Part shown: positions 41,243-50,419 of the stretch, in pieces
Numbering within the stretch: position 1 is the stretch's first letter
Layout of the letters: each line of letters begins with the position of its first letter
Assembly: GCF_900100175.1 (NCBI RefSeq)
Contig: NZ_FNEM01000001.1
Location: 372,001 to 436,000 of the forward strand
From: Ferrimonas sediminum
Lineage (GTDB): Bacteria > Pseudomonadota > Gammaproteobacteria > Enterobacterales > Shewanellaceae
Direction: 5' to 3'
Length of the DNA: 64,000 nucleotides
The notes under the pieces: model-generated
What the model saw: the letters and a program-made list of their open reading frames with translations, nothing else
Told to the model about the DNA's origin: nothing
The model's database searches: none
Position numbers and translations under genes: made by a program

Positions 41243-43465
41243 TTGATCAGATTGTGTATGTGCTTGCTGCTGTTGCCGATGACGGTTTGGGCGGCTGAGC
41301 GGCCAACCGTTGGGGTGGTTCTGTCTGGCGGTGGCGCCAAAGGGGCCGCCCATGTGGGGGTGTTGCGGGTTCTGGAGCAGAACAATGTGCCGGTGGATTA
41401 CATCGCGGGTACCTCCATGGGCGCCTATGTGGCCGGCCTGTATGCCCTGGGCTACAGCGCCGATGAGATTGAGGCCGTACTGACGACCCTGGATTTCAAT
41501 ACCGGTTTCGACGACGACATTCCCCGGGAAAGCCTGTCCTACAGGCACAAGCAGCAGCAGGATGATTTTCCTTTGCCGGTGAAGATGGGCTACCGGGATG
41601 GCGAATTGCGCTTTCCCAAAGGGGCGCTGCAGGGGCAGACCATGCGGTCGTTAATTCGTCGCTCTGTGGGCAGTATTCCCGAGCTTAACAGCTTTGATGA
41701 TCTGCCGATTCCGTTGCGCACGGTGGCCACGGATCTGGCCGATCGCAGTGAAGTGGTGCTGGAAAGCGGCAACCTGGTACTGGCGATGCAGGCCAGCATG
41801 ACCGTACCCGGGGCCCTGGCGCCCATTGAGCTCGACGGCCGCCTGTTGGTGGATGGCGGCATGGCCAACAACCTGCCGGTAAGTGTGGTCAAGGCGATGG
41901 GCGCCGATGTGGTGATTGCGGTGGACATTGGCACGCCACTGAAGGGCAAGGATGAGCTCAACTCGGTGTTCGATATTGTTGACCAGCTGACCGGTTATCT
42001 GACTAACCTGACCCGGGATCAGCAGGTGGCCCTGCTGGCGAAGGGGGATCTGTTGCTGGTGCCGGAGATTGGCGAAGTGGGCACCAGTGACTTCGATCAG
42101 ATGCCGGCGATGATTCCCCGCGGCGAGAAGGCCGCCAACGATCAGATCGAGGCCATTCGTTCACTGGCGGTGTCCGATGCCGACTACCTGTCCTACGTGG
42201 CTCAGAAAAAAGCGGTGCAGCGATTTTGGCAGCGTAAAGGCTCCGGCGAACTGGTGGCCATTGAGCTGGATAACGACTCCTGGGTCAGTGAAACCCAGAT
42301 TCTCAATGCCCTGCAGGTCGAGGCCGGTCAGGTACTGGAGCAGGATGAGATTGAAAATGCCATTGCCCGGGTGTATGCCCTCAATGAGTTTGAGCGGGTG
42401 GATGCCTATATTGAAGAGCGTACTGACGGCCGGGTGCTGGTGGTGGATACCGACGGCAAAAGCTGGGGTCCTCACCAGTTCGAGCTGGGGCTGAGGTTCG
42501 AAGACAACTTTGACGATCCCACCAGCAACAGCCTGGATATGGCGTTCACCATGAACAACCTCAGTCTGTTTGGAGCCCAGTGGCGCAACGAACTGAGCCT
42601 GGGCACCAACCGCCGGTTTAGCAGTGAGCTGTATCTGCCGCTGGAGACCAGCCAGCAGTGGTATCTGCGCAGCCAGTTTGAGTACGAACAAGAGGTGTGG
42701 GAAAGCGTGACGCCGGTGGCGGAGTTTCCGTTTACCAACATCGAACGCAGCCGCAGCAACCTGCTGGTGGGAGCCGGAATCAACATCGGCATCAATGCCC
42801 AGTTTGAACTGGCCTACCAGCTCGAGGGGGGGGACGTTCGCACCAGCCACAGCGTCGAGTTTTCTGACCTCGGGGACTACACCTTTCACGGTGCCAAGGC
42901 CAGCTTTGGCTATGACTCTCTGGATCAGCCGATGTTTCCCACCCAGGGCAGCAAGTGGCTGGTGGAGGTGTCTCATCTGAATGAGAAATCGGATCTGACC
43001 TTTGATGGCCTTCCCACTAATGAGGAGAGTTCACTGGTGTACCACCTGGAGTGGACCGGTGCCACCCGCTGGGATCAGCACAGTGTGTTTATGCGGACCG
43101 AGTTTGAAACCATCGACAGTGATGGCATCAGCTTTGTCCACTTCACCTCACTGGGAGGATTCTTGAACCTGTCGGGTTTCTATCGGGATTCGTTGCTGGG
43201 CAGCCATAAGGCCTTTGCCGCCGGTGTCTACACCTATGATCTCAGCGAAGGTACTCTGGGGATTAAGTGGCCGCTGTATCTCGGGGTATCGGGAGAAGCG
43301 GGCAATGTCTGGCTGGAACGGGATGACGCCAACGTCAATGATCTTATCTATGCCGGCAGTCTGTTTGTCGGGGCCGAGACGGCACTGGGGCCGGCGGCGC
43401 TGGCGTGGGGCTGGGCCGACAGCGGCAACTCCAGCCTGTATCTGTTTCTGGGTAAGCAGTTCTAG
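41243..43465 (+). CDS. Patatin-like phospholipase fused to an outer-membrane barrel
   Basis: 740 residues, read from a TTG start placed 4-8 bases after GGAGAG. An in-frame ATG 5 codons later is less well placed. A signal peptide (to TVWA, residue 17) precedes a patatin domain with the oxyanion loop VVLSGGGAKGAAH, the nucleophile G-T-S-M-G (Ser near residue 57) and the partner D-G-G near 204. A POTRA-like unit (about 340-400) and a beta-rich C-terminus of about 330 residues ending in aromatic F follow. This is the type Vd autotransporter layout (PlpD of Pseudomonas). Whether the lipase domain is exported and released is inference. Confidence 0.88.
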   Translation: MIRLCMCLLLLPMTVWAAERPTVGVVLSGGGAKGAAHVGVLRVLEQNNVPVDYIAGTSMGAYVAGLYALGYSADEIEAVLTTLDFNTGFDDDIPRESLSYRHKQQQDDFPLPVKMGYRDGELRFPKGALQGQTMRSLIRRSVGSIPELNSFDDLPIPLRTVATDLADRSEVVLESGNLVLAMQASMTVPGALAPIELDGRLLVDGGMANNLPVSVVKAMGADVVIAVDIGTPLKGKDELNSVFDIVDQLTGYLTNLTRDQQVALLAKGDLLLVPEIGEVGTSDFDQMPAMIPRGEKAANDQIEAIRSLAVSDADYLSYVAQKKAVQRFWQRKGSGELVAIELDNDSWVSETQILNALQVEAGQVLEQDEIENAIARVYALNEFERVDAYIEERTDGRVLVVDTDGKSWGPHQFELGLRFEDNFDDPTSNSLDMAFTMNNLSLFGAQWRNELSLGTNRRFSSELYLPLETSQQWYLRSQFEYEQEVWESVTPVAEFPFTNIERSRSNLLVGAGINIGINAQFELAYQLEGGDVRTSHSVEFSDLGDYTFHGAKASFGYDSLDQPMFPTQGSKWLVEVSHLNEKSDLTFDGLPTNEESSLVYHLEWTGATRWDQHSVFMRTEFETIDSDGISFVHFTSLGGFLNLSGFYRDSLLGSHKAFAAGVYTYDLSEGTLGIKWPLYLGVSGEAGNVWLERDDANVNDLIYAGSLFVGAETALGPAALAWGWADSGNSSLYLFLGKQF

Positions 43466-43488
43466 CGTCCATGGGAGTTTAATATCGC

Positions 43489-43514
43489 CAAAGGCGTCCT
43501 GTGGGCGCCTTTTT
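43489..43514 (+). terminator. Terminator after the patatin gene
   Basis: AAAGGCG and CGCCTTT pair around a 9-base interval, followed by a T run, just after the patatin stop and next to the end of the convergent phosphatase gene. It can serve rightward transcription. Confidence 0.7.
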
Positions 43515-44161
43515 TATTGCCAGTGGTTCAGGTCAAACTCACTTAGGCTGCCCAGTTTCTGGTCGGCAATCACGTAGCGTGGATCGTTACGGTGATCGCG
43601 ATCGGGAATCGCCAGCACCCGCATTCGTGCCGCTTTGGCGGACAGCAGGCCGTTAAACGAGTCTTCGACGGCCAGGCAGTCGGTAGCGGCGACGCCGATG
43701 GCTTCGGCGGCATCCAGATACACCTGGGGGTGGGGTTTGCCCAGAGGCAGTTGTTCGGCGGAGCAGGTGGCCTGAAAATAGTGGCGAATGCCGAGCTTAT
43801 CCAGGGTGGCCTCCATCAGAATCGCTGGCGAGGAGGTGGCCACCGCCAGTGGCACCCCGACCTGTTGTAACAGGGCAAGGGTCGGGAGCACCCCGGTCAT
43901 GGGCTGGCCCTGGGCACGAATGACCGCCACCATGGCATCCAGAATCTCGGTTTCCACCTGTTTGACGCTGGCGTTGTCCCAAGGGTAGCGGCTGTACCAA
44001 TACTGAACCACATGATCGATTCTCAGTCCCTGGGTTTTCAGGGTGTCTGCCAGGGTAATGGGGACGCCGTACTTAGGAAACACTTCCATTTCAGCCTGTT
44101 GCCAGAATGGCTCGGAGTCCACCAGCACTCCGTCCATGTCGAAGATGACCGCTTTGATCAT
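43514..44161 (-). CDS. hxpB: HxpB/YniC-type HAD sugar-phosphate phosphatase
   Basis: 215 residues from the ATG at 44161, which follows AGGAG at good spacing. A longer upstream frame lacks family character. HAD motif I is F-D-M-D-G-V-L-V-D-S-E-P, motif II A-T-S-S-P, motif III lysine in GKPHPQVYLDAAE and motif IV VEDSFNGL. GLRIDHVVQYWYSRYPW closely matches the cap region of E. coli YniC (HxpB, 2-deoxyglucose-6-phosphate and hexitol phosphatase), more than generic beta-phosphoglucomutases. Exact substrate inferred. Confidence 0.85.
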   Translation of the reverse strand: MIKAVIFDMDGVLVDSEPFWQQAEMEVFPKYGVPITLADTLKTQGLRIDHVVQYWYSRYPWDNASVKQVETEILDAMVAVIRAQGQPMTGVLPTLALLQQVGVPLAVATSSPAILMEATLDKLGIRHYFQATCSAEQLPLGKPHPQVYLDAAEAIGVAATDCLAVEDSFNGLLSAKAARMRVLAIPDRDHRNDPRYVIADQKLGSLSEFDLNHWQ

Positions 44162-44302
44162 AACTGCTCCTGTAGTGCGGGATGAAGAGGTTGTCTTTGC
44201 CTGCAAGAAGGTTAGACTTTGGTGAATTCGGTTCACCCCGCTTTGCCGTAAATGAGCCTAAACTCAATGGGGTAGATTAGCCTATTACACAAGGATTCCT
44301 CT

Positions 44303-45316
44303 ATGATCAAGTCGCCTTTTCTGCTTTCTCTCAGTGCCGTTGCCCTACTGTCCGGTTGCGGCGGCAGTAGTGATTCCCCCACACCACAAACCGGACAATT
44401 CTCGCTGGCGGTGTCCGATGCACCGGTGGACGATGCCAGTGAAGTGGTGCTCTATTTTAATGAGGTGGTACTGGTGCCGGAAGATGGAGGGGAGCCGACC
44501 CTGATCGACCTGAGTGCCGATGGTCCCGATAGAATCAATCTCAAGGACTATACCGGCAGCGACAGTGCCCCCATCGTAACCGATGAAACCCTGACCGTAG
44601 GCAACTACACCATGTGTCTGTACGCCCTTGATGGCGATGGCAGCACGGACCTGTCCTATGTCGACAGCGACAGCCAGGGCATCGTGTCATTGAAAGTGAA
44701 TAGCAAAGGCAGCTGTCAGGGGGTCAAGGGCAATACCGAGGATGCCGGGCGGATCTTCTTTAATCGCCCGTTTACCATCAATACCGGCAACAACAATTTT
44801 GTGGCCGAGTTTGATTTGCGCCAGGCTCTGGTTGATCCCGTGGGCCAGACAGGAATGTTCATCAAACCCACCGCGGTGCAGTTGATCAACCTGGCGGGGG
44901 TGGGCAACATCGCCGGTACCCTGACAGAGACTCAGAGACTGGCGTGTGAGGCCGATACGGCGTCATTGCTGGGAGTGTCCGAGTTCCAGCATGCGGCCTA
45001 CCTGTATCAGGACAGTCGCGATCGAACCACCATGGGTGACATTATTGGCGATGCCAGTTACCCCGACGGCAGTGTGCTGGTGGAGCCGGTGGCGACTGCC
45101 GACATCGCCTTCGATGATGCCAGTCAGAGCTATCGCTACGAGTTTGGCTTTGTCGGTGAAGGTGACTACAGCATCGGTTATACCTGTGTGGCCAACAACG
45201 ATCTTGCCGACAGCCATGAAACTGACGCCGAAGATTTTGCCATCTACCAGCACTACACTCCGGTTACCGTTGACGCGGACCAAACTACCACTCAGGATCT
45301 GGCCCCGATTCTGTGA
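44303..45316 (+). CDS. DUF4382 lipoprotein
   Basis: 337 residues. A lipoprotein signal with lipobox L-S-G-C at residues 16-19 is followed by a Gly/Ser linker and a DUF4382 domain (about residues 32-195), starting FSLAVSDAPVDDASEVVLYFNEVVL. DUF4382 is a carboxypeptidase-regulatory/transthyretin-like beta fold of unknown function found on bacterial surfaces. The second half (about 200-337) resembles no family I can name. It contains acidic runs and two cysteines that may pair. The residue after the lipid cysteine is Gly, not Asp, suggesting sorting to the outer membrane. It lies alone between convergent and downstream genes. Function unknown. Confidence 0.75.
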   Translation: MIKSPFLLSLSAVALLSGCGGSSDSPTPQTGQFSLAVSDAPVDDASEVVLYFNEVVLVPEDGGEPTLIDLSADGPDRINLKDYTGSDSAPIVTDETLTVGNYTMCLYALDGDGSTDLSYVDSDSQGIVSLKVNSKGSCQGVKGNTEDAGRIFFNRPFTINTGNNNFVAEFDLRQALVDPVGQTGMFIKPTAVQLINLAGVGNIAGTLTETQRLACEADTASLLGVSEFQHAAYLYQDSRDRTTMGDIIGDASYPDGSVLVEPVATADIAFDDASQSYRYEFGFVGEGDYSIGYTCVANNDLADSHETDAEDFAIYQHYTPVTVDADQTTTQDLAPIL

Positions 45317-45407
45317 TCCGACACGGCGGGCGTCCGAAAGGATCCCGCCGAGCCTCACCGTCTTACACTTTAGTCCAAAAAAACGCCGCTTTAGGGCGGT
45401 TGCAATT

Positions 45408-45435
45408 TAAACTTCCGTTTTAATTCAGATATACT
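45408..45435 (+). promoter_or_regulatory. Probable acnB promoter
   Basis: TATACT at 45430-45435 is a strong -10, with TTAAAC at 45408-45413 as -35 at 16 bases. The leader to the acnB ATG would be about 160 bases. The rest of 45317-45603 holds no gene I can support. Confidence 0.55.
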
Positions 45436-45603
45436 GCCTCTAGCTCGAAAAGGTGTGGCATTCATCACAAAATGGAACCAATATGCCACACACAACCGGA
45501 GGTTATTGACTAGCCGCATTCGCCGCTATCGGAGTCATACCCGGAATCTATAACAGGACGAGCAGCTTCGTCGTAAGCCTGCCAGTAAAAGAGGATTTTT
45601 GCC

Positions 45604-48201
45604 GTGCTAGAAGCCTACCGTGAACACGTTGCCGAACGCGCAAACCAAGGTATCGCCCCTAAACCACTGGATGCGGAACAGACCGCAGCCCTGGTGGAAC
45701 TGTTTAAGAACCCTCCTCAGGGCGAGGAGGCGTTCCTTATCGATCTGCTGGAAAACCGCATTCCACCCGGCGTGGATGAAGCGGCCTACGTAAAAGCCAG
45801 CTTCCTGACCGCTATTCTGACCGGTGAGGCCAGCAGCCCCCTCATCAGTCGTGAGCGTGCCACCGAGTTGCTGGGCACCATGCAGGGCGGGTACAACATT
45901 GAGCCACTGATTGCCGCCCTGGATGACGCCGAACTGGCGCCACTGGCGGTGAAAGCCCTGTCCCACACGCTGTTGATGTTCGACTCCTTCCACGATGTGG
46001 TTGAGAAGATGAACGCCGGTAACGACGCTGCCCGTCAGGTGGTACAGTCCTGGGCCGACGCCGAGTGGTTCCTGTCCAAGCCTGCGCTGGCGGAGAAAAT
46101 TACCCTGACCGTGTTTAAGGTCAGTGGGGAAACCAACACCGACGATCTGTCACCGGCCCCGGATGCCTGGTCCCGCCCGGACATTCCGCTGCACGCCCTG
46201 GCGATGCTGAAAAATGCCCGTGACGGCATCACGCCGGACAAACCCGGTGAAGTCGGGCCCATTACCACCATCGAGTCATTGAAGGCCAAGGGCCACCCGG
46301 TGGCCTACGTCGGTGACGTTGTCGGTACAGGCTCCTCCCGAAAATCCGCCACCAACTCGGTGCTGTGGTTCATGGGTGACGACATCCCCAATGTGCCCAA
46401 CAAGCGTGCCGGTGGCTTCTGCCTCGGCGGCAAAATTGCGCCGATCTTCTTCAACACCATGGAAGATGCTGGTGCACTGCCGGTAGAGCTGGACGTCAGC
46501 CAGATGAACATGGGTGATGTGGTCGAGATCTATCCCTATGACGGGGTGGCCAAAAACGCCGATACCGGTGCCGAGCTGTGCCGATTCGAACTCAAGACCG
46601 ACGTGTTGCTGGATGAAGTCCGGGCCGGTGGCCGCATTCCGCTGATCATCGGTCGCGGCCTGACCGACCGGGCCCGTGAAGCACTGAACCTGGGCAGCAG
46701 CGACGTATTCCGTCGGCCTGCCGATGTGGCCGAGAGCAGCAAGGGCTATACCCTGGCCCAGAAGATGGTGGGTAAGGCTTGTGGTGTTGAGGGCGTGCGC
46801 CCCGGCCAGTACTGTGAGCCTAAGATGACCACCGTTGGATCTCAGGATACCACCGGTCCTATGACCCGGGATGAGTTGAAAGATCTGGCCTGCCTCGGCT
46901 TCTCCGCCGATTTGACCATGCAGTCGTTCTGTCATACCGCGGCCTATCCTAAGCCGGTGGACGTCACCACCCACGCGACCCTGCCGGACTTCATCATGAA
47001 CCGTGGCGGCGTGTCTCTGCGTCCAGGTGACGGCGTGATCCACTCCTGGCTGAACCGCATGCTGCTGCCGGACACCGTTGGTACCGGTGGAGACTCCCAC
47101 ACCCGCTTCCCGCTGGGAATCTCCTTTCCGGCCGGTTCGGGCCTGGTGGCCTTTGCGGCCGCCACCGGCGTGATGCCTCTGGACATGCCAGAGTCGGTGC
47201 TGGTGCGCTTTAAGGGCGAGATGAAGCCGGGCATTACCCTGCGCGATCTGGTGCACGCCATCCCTTACTACGCCATTCAGCGGGGGCTGTTGACCGTAGA
47301 GAAGCAGGGCAAGAAGAACATCTTCTCCGGCCGGGTTCTGGAGATTGAAGGTCTGAATGACCTCACCGTCGAGCAGGCGTTCGAGTTGTCCGACGCTTCT
47401 GCCGAGCGTTCTGCCGCCGGGTGTACCATCAAGCTGTCCGAGGACTCCATTGCCGAGTACCTCAACTCCAACATCGTGATGCTGAAGTGGATGATTGCCG
47501 AAGGCTATGGTGACCGCCGTACCATCGAGCGTCGCATTCAGGCGATGGAGAAGTGGCTGGATAACCCGGAGTTGATGCAAGCCGATGCCGACGCCGAATA
47601 CGCCGAGGTGCTCGAGATCGATCTGGCCGAGATCAACGAACCGATTTTGTGTGCCCCGAACGATCCGGATGATGCCCGACTGTTGTCCGAGGTTCAGGGC
47701 GAGAAGATCGACGAAGTGTTCATCGGATCCTGCATGACCAACATCGGTCACTTCCGTGCCGCCGGTAAGTTGCTGGATAAGTTCAAAGGCAGCCTGCCAA
47801 CCCGCCTGTGGGTGGCGCCGCCAACCAAGATGGACCAGCAGCAGTTGGTGGATGAGGGTTACTACGGCATCTACGGCCGTGTGGGCGCCCGCACCGAACT
47901 GCCTGGCTGTTCCCTGTGTATGGGTAACCAGGCCCGGGTGGCGGAAGGCGCGTCGGTGGTGTCCACCTCAACCCGTAACTTCCCTAACCGTCTGGGAACC
48001 GGTGCCAACGTGTACCTGGCGTCGGCGGAGCTGGCGGCGGTGGCTTCCATCATGGGTAAGCTGCCAACCGTGGCCGAGTATCAGGAGTACGCCAAGGAGA
48101 TCGACGCTCAGGCGGCCGATACCTACCGTTACCTGAACTTCCACAAGATGGAGCAGTACACCAAGCCAGCCGGTGAGGTGATCATTCAGGCTGCGGTCTG
48201 A
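45604..48201 (+). CDS. acnB: AcnB, aconitate hydratase B (2-methylisocitrate dehydratase)
   Basis: Bifunctional TCA-cycle aconitase, also able to hydrate 2-methyl-cis-aconitate. The 865 residues match E. coli AcnB exactly in length. The AcnB domain order (HEAT-like N-terminus, then swivel, then catalytic domains) is visible: LLEMFKN-like start, [12 protein letters not shown] in the swivel domain, [11 protein letters not shown], and the cluster-ligating cysteines in SCMTNIGHF and [14 protein letters not shown] ribosome site AAGAGGA precedes the start. Position after the pdh locus matches E. coli. Confidence 0.97.
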   Translation: MLEAYREHVAERANQGIAPKPLDAEQTAALVELFKNPPQGEEAFLIDLLENRIPPGVDEAAYVKASFLTAILTGEASSPLISRERATELLGTMQGGYNIEPLIAALDDAELAPLAVKALSHTLLMFDSFHDVVEKMNAGNDAARQVVQSWADAEWFLSKPALAEKITLTVFKVSGETNTDDLSPAPDAWSRPDIPLHALAMLKNARDGITPDKPGEVGPITTIESLKAKGHPVAYVGDVVGTGSSRKSATNSVLWFMGDDIPNVPNKRAGGFCLGGKIAPIFFNTMEDAGALPVELDVSQMNMGDVVEIYPYDGVAKNADTGAELCRFELKTDVLLDEVRAGGRIPLIIGRGLTDRAREALNLGSSDVFRRPADVAESSKGYTLAQKMVGKACGVEGVRPGQYCEPKMTTVGSQDTTGPMTRDELKDLACLGFSADLTMQSFCHTAAYPKPVDVTTHATLPDFIMNRGGVSLRPGDGVIHSWLNRMLLPDTVGTGGDSHTRFPLGISFPAGSGLVAFAAATGVMPLDMPESVLVRFKGEMKPGITLRDLVHAIPYYAIQRGLLTVEKQGKKNIFSGRVLEIEGLNDLTVEQAFELSDASAERSAAGCTIKLSEDSIAEYLNSNIVMLKWMIAEGYGDRRTIERRIQAMEKWLDNPELMQADADAEYAEVLEIDLAEINEPILCAPNDPDDARLLSEVQGEKIDEVFIGSCMTNIGHFRAAGKLLDKFKGSLPTRLWVAPPTKMDQQQLVDEGYYGIYGRVGARTELPGCSLCMGNQARVAEGASVVSTSTRNFPNRLGTGANVYLASAELAAVASIMGKLPTVAEYQEYAKEIDAQAADTYRYLNFHKMEQYTKPAGEVIIQAAV

Positions 48202-48230
48202 CCGAGCGGGGGCGACCGCCCCCTTAAGCA

Positions 48231-48258
48231 AAAAGCCCTGCATTGGCAGGGCTTTTTT
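48231..48258. terminator. Bidirectional terminator between acnB and rsd
   Basis: AAAAGCCCTGC and GCAGGGCTTTT form an 11-bp stem with loop ATTG, flanked by T runs on both strands. It lies between the convergent acnB and rsd genes. Confidence 0.9.
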
Positions 48259-48288
48259 GATCAGGGCTGAAGGGCCTTGGTATCGGCC

Positions 48289-48783
48289 TCAGGGGTTGGT
48301 CTGCAGCTCGGCGGTCACTTTTTTGTGCAGGGTGTCCAACAGCTGGTCTTCGTAGGCAAACCGCTCTTCCATCGCCTGGCCGAGCCGGGACAGCTCTTCA
48401 TCCAGCTCCAGCATGCGCTCATCTTCCGAGGTCAGCTTGGTGCCGAACTTGTCGTTGAAGTCCAGGGCAACGTCGGTGCTCTTGGCGATCTGCGGCACCA
48501 GGCTGCTGGCCACCTGGCGGCTGTCGTCGCTGTGTTTTTCGCATTCAGATACCACCTGGTCGTAGACTTCGAAGTGCCCTTCAGACACGTAGTCCACCAG
48601 CATGTTACAGAAGCTGTGTACCCCTTCCGGTTCAGGTAGGGAACTGTCCTTGTTGTCATAGGGAGGCAGGTTTGCCAGCTTGAAGTAATGAATCAACAGC
48701 GTACGACGATTTTGAAGCCATTGGTCGATGAGCTTGTTCTTACCGCCCCATTCGTCTTCGGCGCGTTGCAGTCTGGTGAGCAT
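48289..48783 (-). CDS. rsd: Rsd/AlgQ-family regulator of RNA polymerase sigma-70
   Basis: 164-residue, all-helical acidic protein. The family pattern is clear: GGKNKLIDQWLQNRRTLLIHYFKL at the N-terminus, FCNMLVDYVSEGHFEVYDQV in the middle and LGQAMEERFAYEDQLL at the end, matching E. coli Rsd and Pseudomonas AlgQ. These proteins sequester sigma-70 in stationary phase. Neighbourhood to hemE, transcribed in the opposite direction, recalls the E. coli rsd-nudC-hemE region. Confidence 0.9.
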   Translation of the reverse strand: MLTRLQRAEDEWGGKNKLIDQWLQNRRTLLIHYFKLANLPPYDNKDSSLPEPEGVHSFCNMLVDYVSEGHFEVYDQVVSECEKHSDDSRQVASSLVPQIAKSTDVALDFNDKFGTKLTSEDERMLELDEELSRLGQAMEERFAYEDQLLDTLHKKVTAELQTNP

Positions 48784-48820
48784 GGCCTATCCCTCTTGTT
48801 CTTCAATCCTGTTGTTTCAA

Positions 48821-48849
48821 ATTTAAGTAATTGAACGCATGTTTATCAA
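48821..48849 (-). promoter_or_regulatory. Probable rsd promoter
   Basis: On the reverse strand TTGATA (48849-48844) and TTAAAT (48826-48821) are 17 bases apart, about 37 bases before the rsd ATG. An own promoter for rsd makes the upstream terminated transcript more likely to be a separate small RNA. Confidence 0.55.
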
Positions 48850-48926
48850 TCTTTTTTTGCGCAATGAGACAGATTCATTACTTTAGAGGAAGAACAAAAG
48901 CGGGATATTGGCGGGATTGGAGACAT

Positions 48927-49012
48927 AAAAAACCCCACAGCAAAGCTATGGGGTCCAAGATATGGTCTTTCAGGGCTCGCTTATCACGAGCTTCTGCGTT
49001 ATTTGCTAGCGC
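48927..49012 (-). ncRNA. Candidate small RNA or terminated leader between hemE and rsd
   Basis: About 86 nt on the reverse strand, bounded by a good sigma-70 promoter (49047-49019) and a strong intrinsic terminator. The terminator stem is ACCCCAUAGC / GCUGUGGGGU (10 bp with one U-G pair, loop UUU, then six U). A second hairpin, GCUCG-7 nt-CGAGC, lies in the 5' half. The middle single-stranded stretch contains CCUGAAAGACCAU. I do not recognise a known family. RyhB, Spot 42 and CsrB-like signatures are absent. It could alternatively be an attenuated leader of rsd, since both run leftward and rsd starts about 145 bases beyond the terminator. Confidence 0.6.
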
Positions 49013-49018
49013 GCTAAT

Positions 49019-49047
49019 TTTATACCAAAGCCAGATTGCCGGCGCAA
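49019..49047 (-). promoter_or_regulatory. Sigma-70 promoter of the candidate small RNA
   Basis: Reverse-strand TTGCGC (49047-49042) and TATAAA (49024-49019) are separated by exactly 17 bases. The expected start is near 49012. It is the best-looking promoter in this gap, and it points away from hemE. Confidence 0.65.
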
Positions 49048-49158
49048 TAGCTTGTTACGAATAAGTTCCCATTGAATTTGAGTCGCAGTTCAAATTTTTT
49101 GCCATTAATTTTGCGAAACCGCTCACGCGGACAGGCCCATAATCCGTGCTCATGATGC

Positions 49159-49164
49159 TACAAT
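49159..49164 (+). promoter_or_regulatory. Possible hemE -10 element
   Basis: TACAAT lies 42 bases upstream of the hemE ATG. No clear -35 is present at the expected distance (the hexamer there is CCCATA), so an activator or a different start may be involved. Confidence 0.35.
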
Positions 49165-49205
49165 ACCGGCACTTTTATACCGCTTGCGTGTTAGGGATGA
49201 GCGAA

Positions 49206-50270
49206 ATGTCCGAGTTGAAAAACGATCGTTATCTGCGTGCGCTTCTGCGCCAACCCGTTGATAAAACCCCAGTATGGATGATGCGCCAGGCAGGCCGTTA
49301 TCTGCCAGAGTACCGTGCCACCCGTGCCGAAGCCGGTGACTTCATGTCTCTGTGTCGCAACGCCGAACTGGCCTGTGAAGTGACTCTGCAGCCTCTGCGC
49401 CGTTATCCTCTGGATGCCGCCATCCTGTTCTCCGATATTCTGACCGTTCCCGATGCCATGGGTCTGGGTCTGTACTTCGAACAGGGTGAGGGACCTCGTT
49501 TCCAGACCCTGTGCGACAGCAAAGCGGTCATCGAAAATCTGCCAGTACCGGATCCGGAAGGTGAGCTGAAGTACGTGATGGATGCGGTACGCACCATCCG
49601 TCGTGAACTGAAAGGCGAAGTGCCGCTGATCGGTTTCTCCGGCAGCCCATGGACCCTGGCTACCTACATGGTTGAAGGCGGTAGCTCCAAGGACTTCGCC
49701 AAGATCAAGAAGATGGCCTTTGCTGAGCCGGCCACACTGCACATGTTGCTGGACAAGCTGGCCGACTCGGTCATCCTGTACCTGAACGCTCAGATCAAGG
49801 CTGGTGCCCAGGCGGTACAGATCTTTGATACCTGGGGCGGCGCCCTGTCCGGTCCGGCTTACCGTGAGTTCTCCCTGCACTACATGCACAAGATTGTAGA
49901 TGGCCTGATCCGTGAGCATGACGGTCATAAGGTGCCGGTTGTGCTGTTCACCAAGGGTGGCGCCCAGTGGCTGGAAGACATCGCGGCTACCGGTTGTGAT
50001 GCTGTTGGCTGTGACTGGACCGTTGACATGAAGGCCGCCCGCGAGCGGGTTGGCGACAAGGTTGCCCTGCAGGGCAACATGGATCCGTCCTGGTTGTATG
50101 CGCCAGCGGACAAGATTCGTGGCGAAGTCAGCCGCATCCTGGAAGAGTTTGGTCCTCACAACGGCCACGTCTTCAACCTGGGCCACGGTATTCACCAGCA
50201 CGTGGACCCAGAGAACGCCGGTGCCTTTATCCGCGCCGTGCACGAACTGTCCGAACCTTACCACAAGTAA
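49206..50270 (+). CDS. hemE: HemE, uroporphyrinogen III decarboxylase
   Basis: Decarboxylates uroporphyrinogen III to coproporphyrinogen III in heme synthesis. The 354-residue product starts at ATG 49206 ([17 protein letters not shown]), which aligns with the E. coli start. In-frame ATGs at 49146 and 49197 are less likely. Motifs: [47 protein letters not shown] and the terminal [16 protein letters not shown]. Strong heme demand is plausible given the eleven-heme cytochrome encoded at 60447. Confidence 0.96.
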   Translation: MSELKNDRYLRALLRQPVDKTPVWMMRQAGRYLPEYRATRAEAGDFMSLCRNAELACEVTLQPLRRYPLDAAILFSDILTVPDAMGLGLYFEQGEGPRFQTLCDSKAVIENLPVPDPEGELKYVMDAVRTIRRELKGEVPLIGFSGSPWTLATYMVEGGSSKDFAKIKKMAFAEPATLHMLLDKLADSVILYLNAQIKAGAQAVQIFDTWGGALSGPAYREFSLHYMHKIVDGLIREHDGHKVPVVLFTKGGAQWLEDIAATGCDAVGCDWTVDMKAARERVGDKVALQGNMDPSWLYAPADKIRGEVSRILEEFGPHNGHVFNLGHGIHQHVDPENAGAFIRAVHELSEPYHK

Positions 50271-50289
50271 GCGTCCGTCAAGACAGTCG

Positions 50290-50317
50290 AAGCCCAGCCA
50301 TCGTGCTGGGCTTTTTT
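50290..50317 (+). terminator. Rho-independent terminator of hemE
   Basis: AAGCCCAGC and GCTGGGCTT form a 9-bp stem with a 6-base loop, followed by TTTT, 20 bases past the hemE stop. Confidence 0.9.
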
Positions 50318-50419
50318 GTGCCTGTTTCACAGGCTGCTTCAAAAAGCCAAAAAGGACTTTATTTATCGAGTGATATGATCCATGATGCAAACAGATGTTT
50401 GTATAGCGGACAAAAGTTT

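Noticed and set aside
48927-49012. Assignment of the candidate small RNA to RyhB, Spot 42, FnrS or CsrB families
   Set aside because: None of the conserved core sequences (for example the RyhB CACGACAUUGCUC core or repeated GGA loops) is present.
48831-49064. A 77-codon rightward open frame in the rsd-hemE gap
   Set aside because: No ribosome site, unusual composition, and it crosses a strong reverse-strand terminator and promoter.
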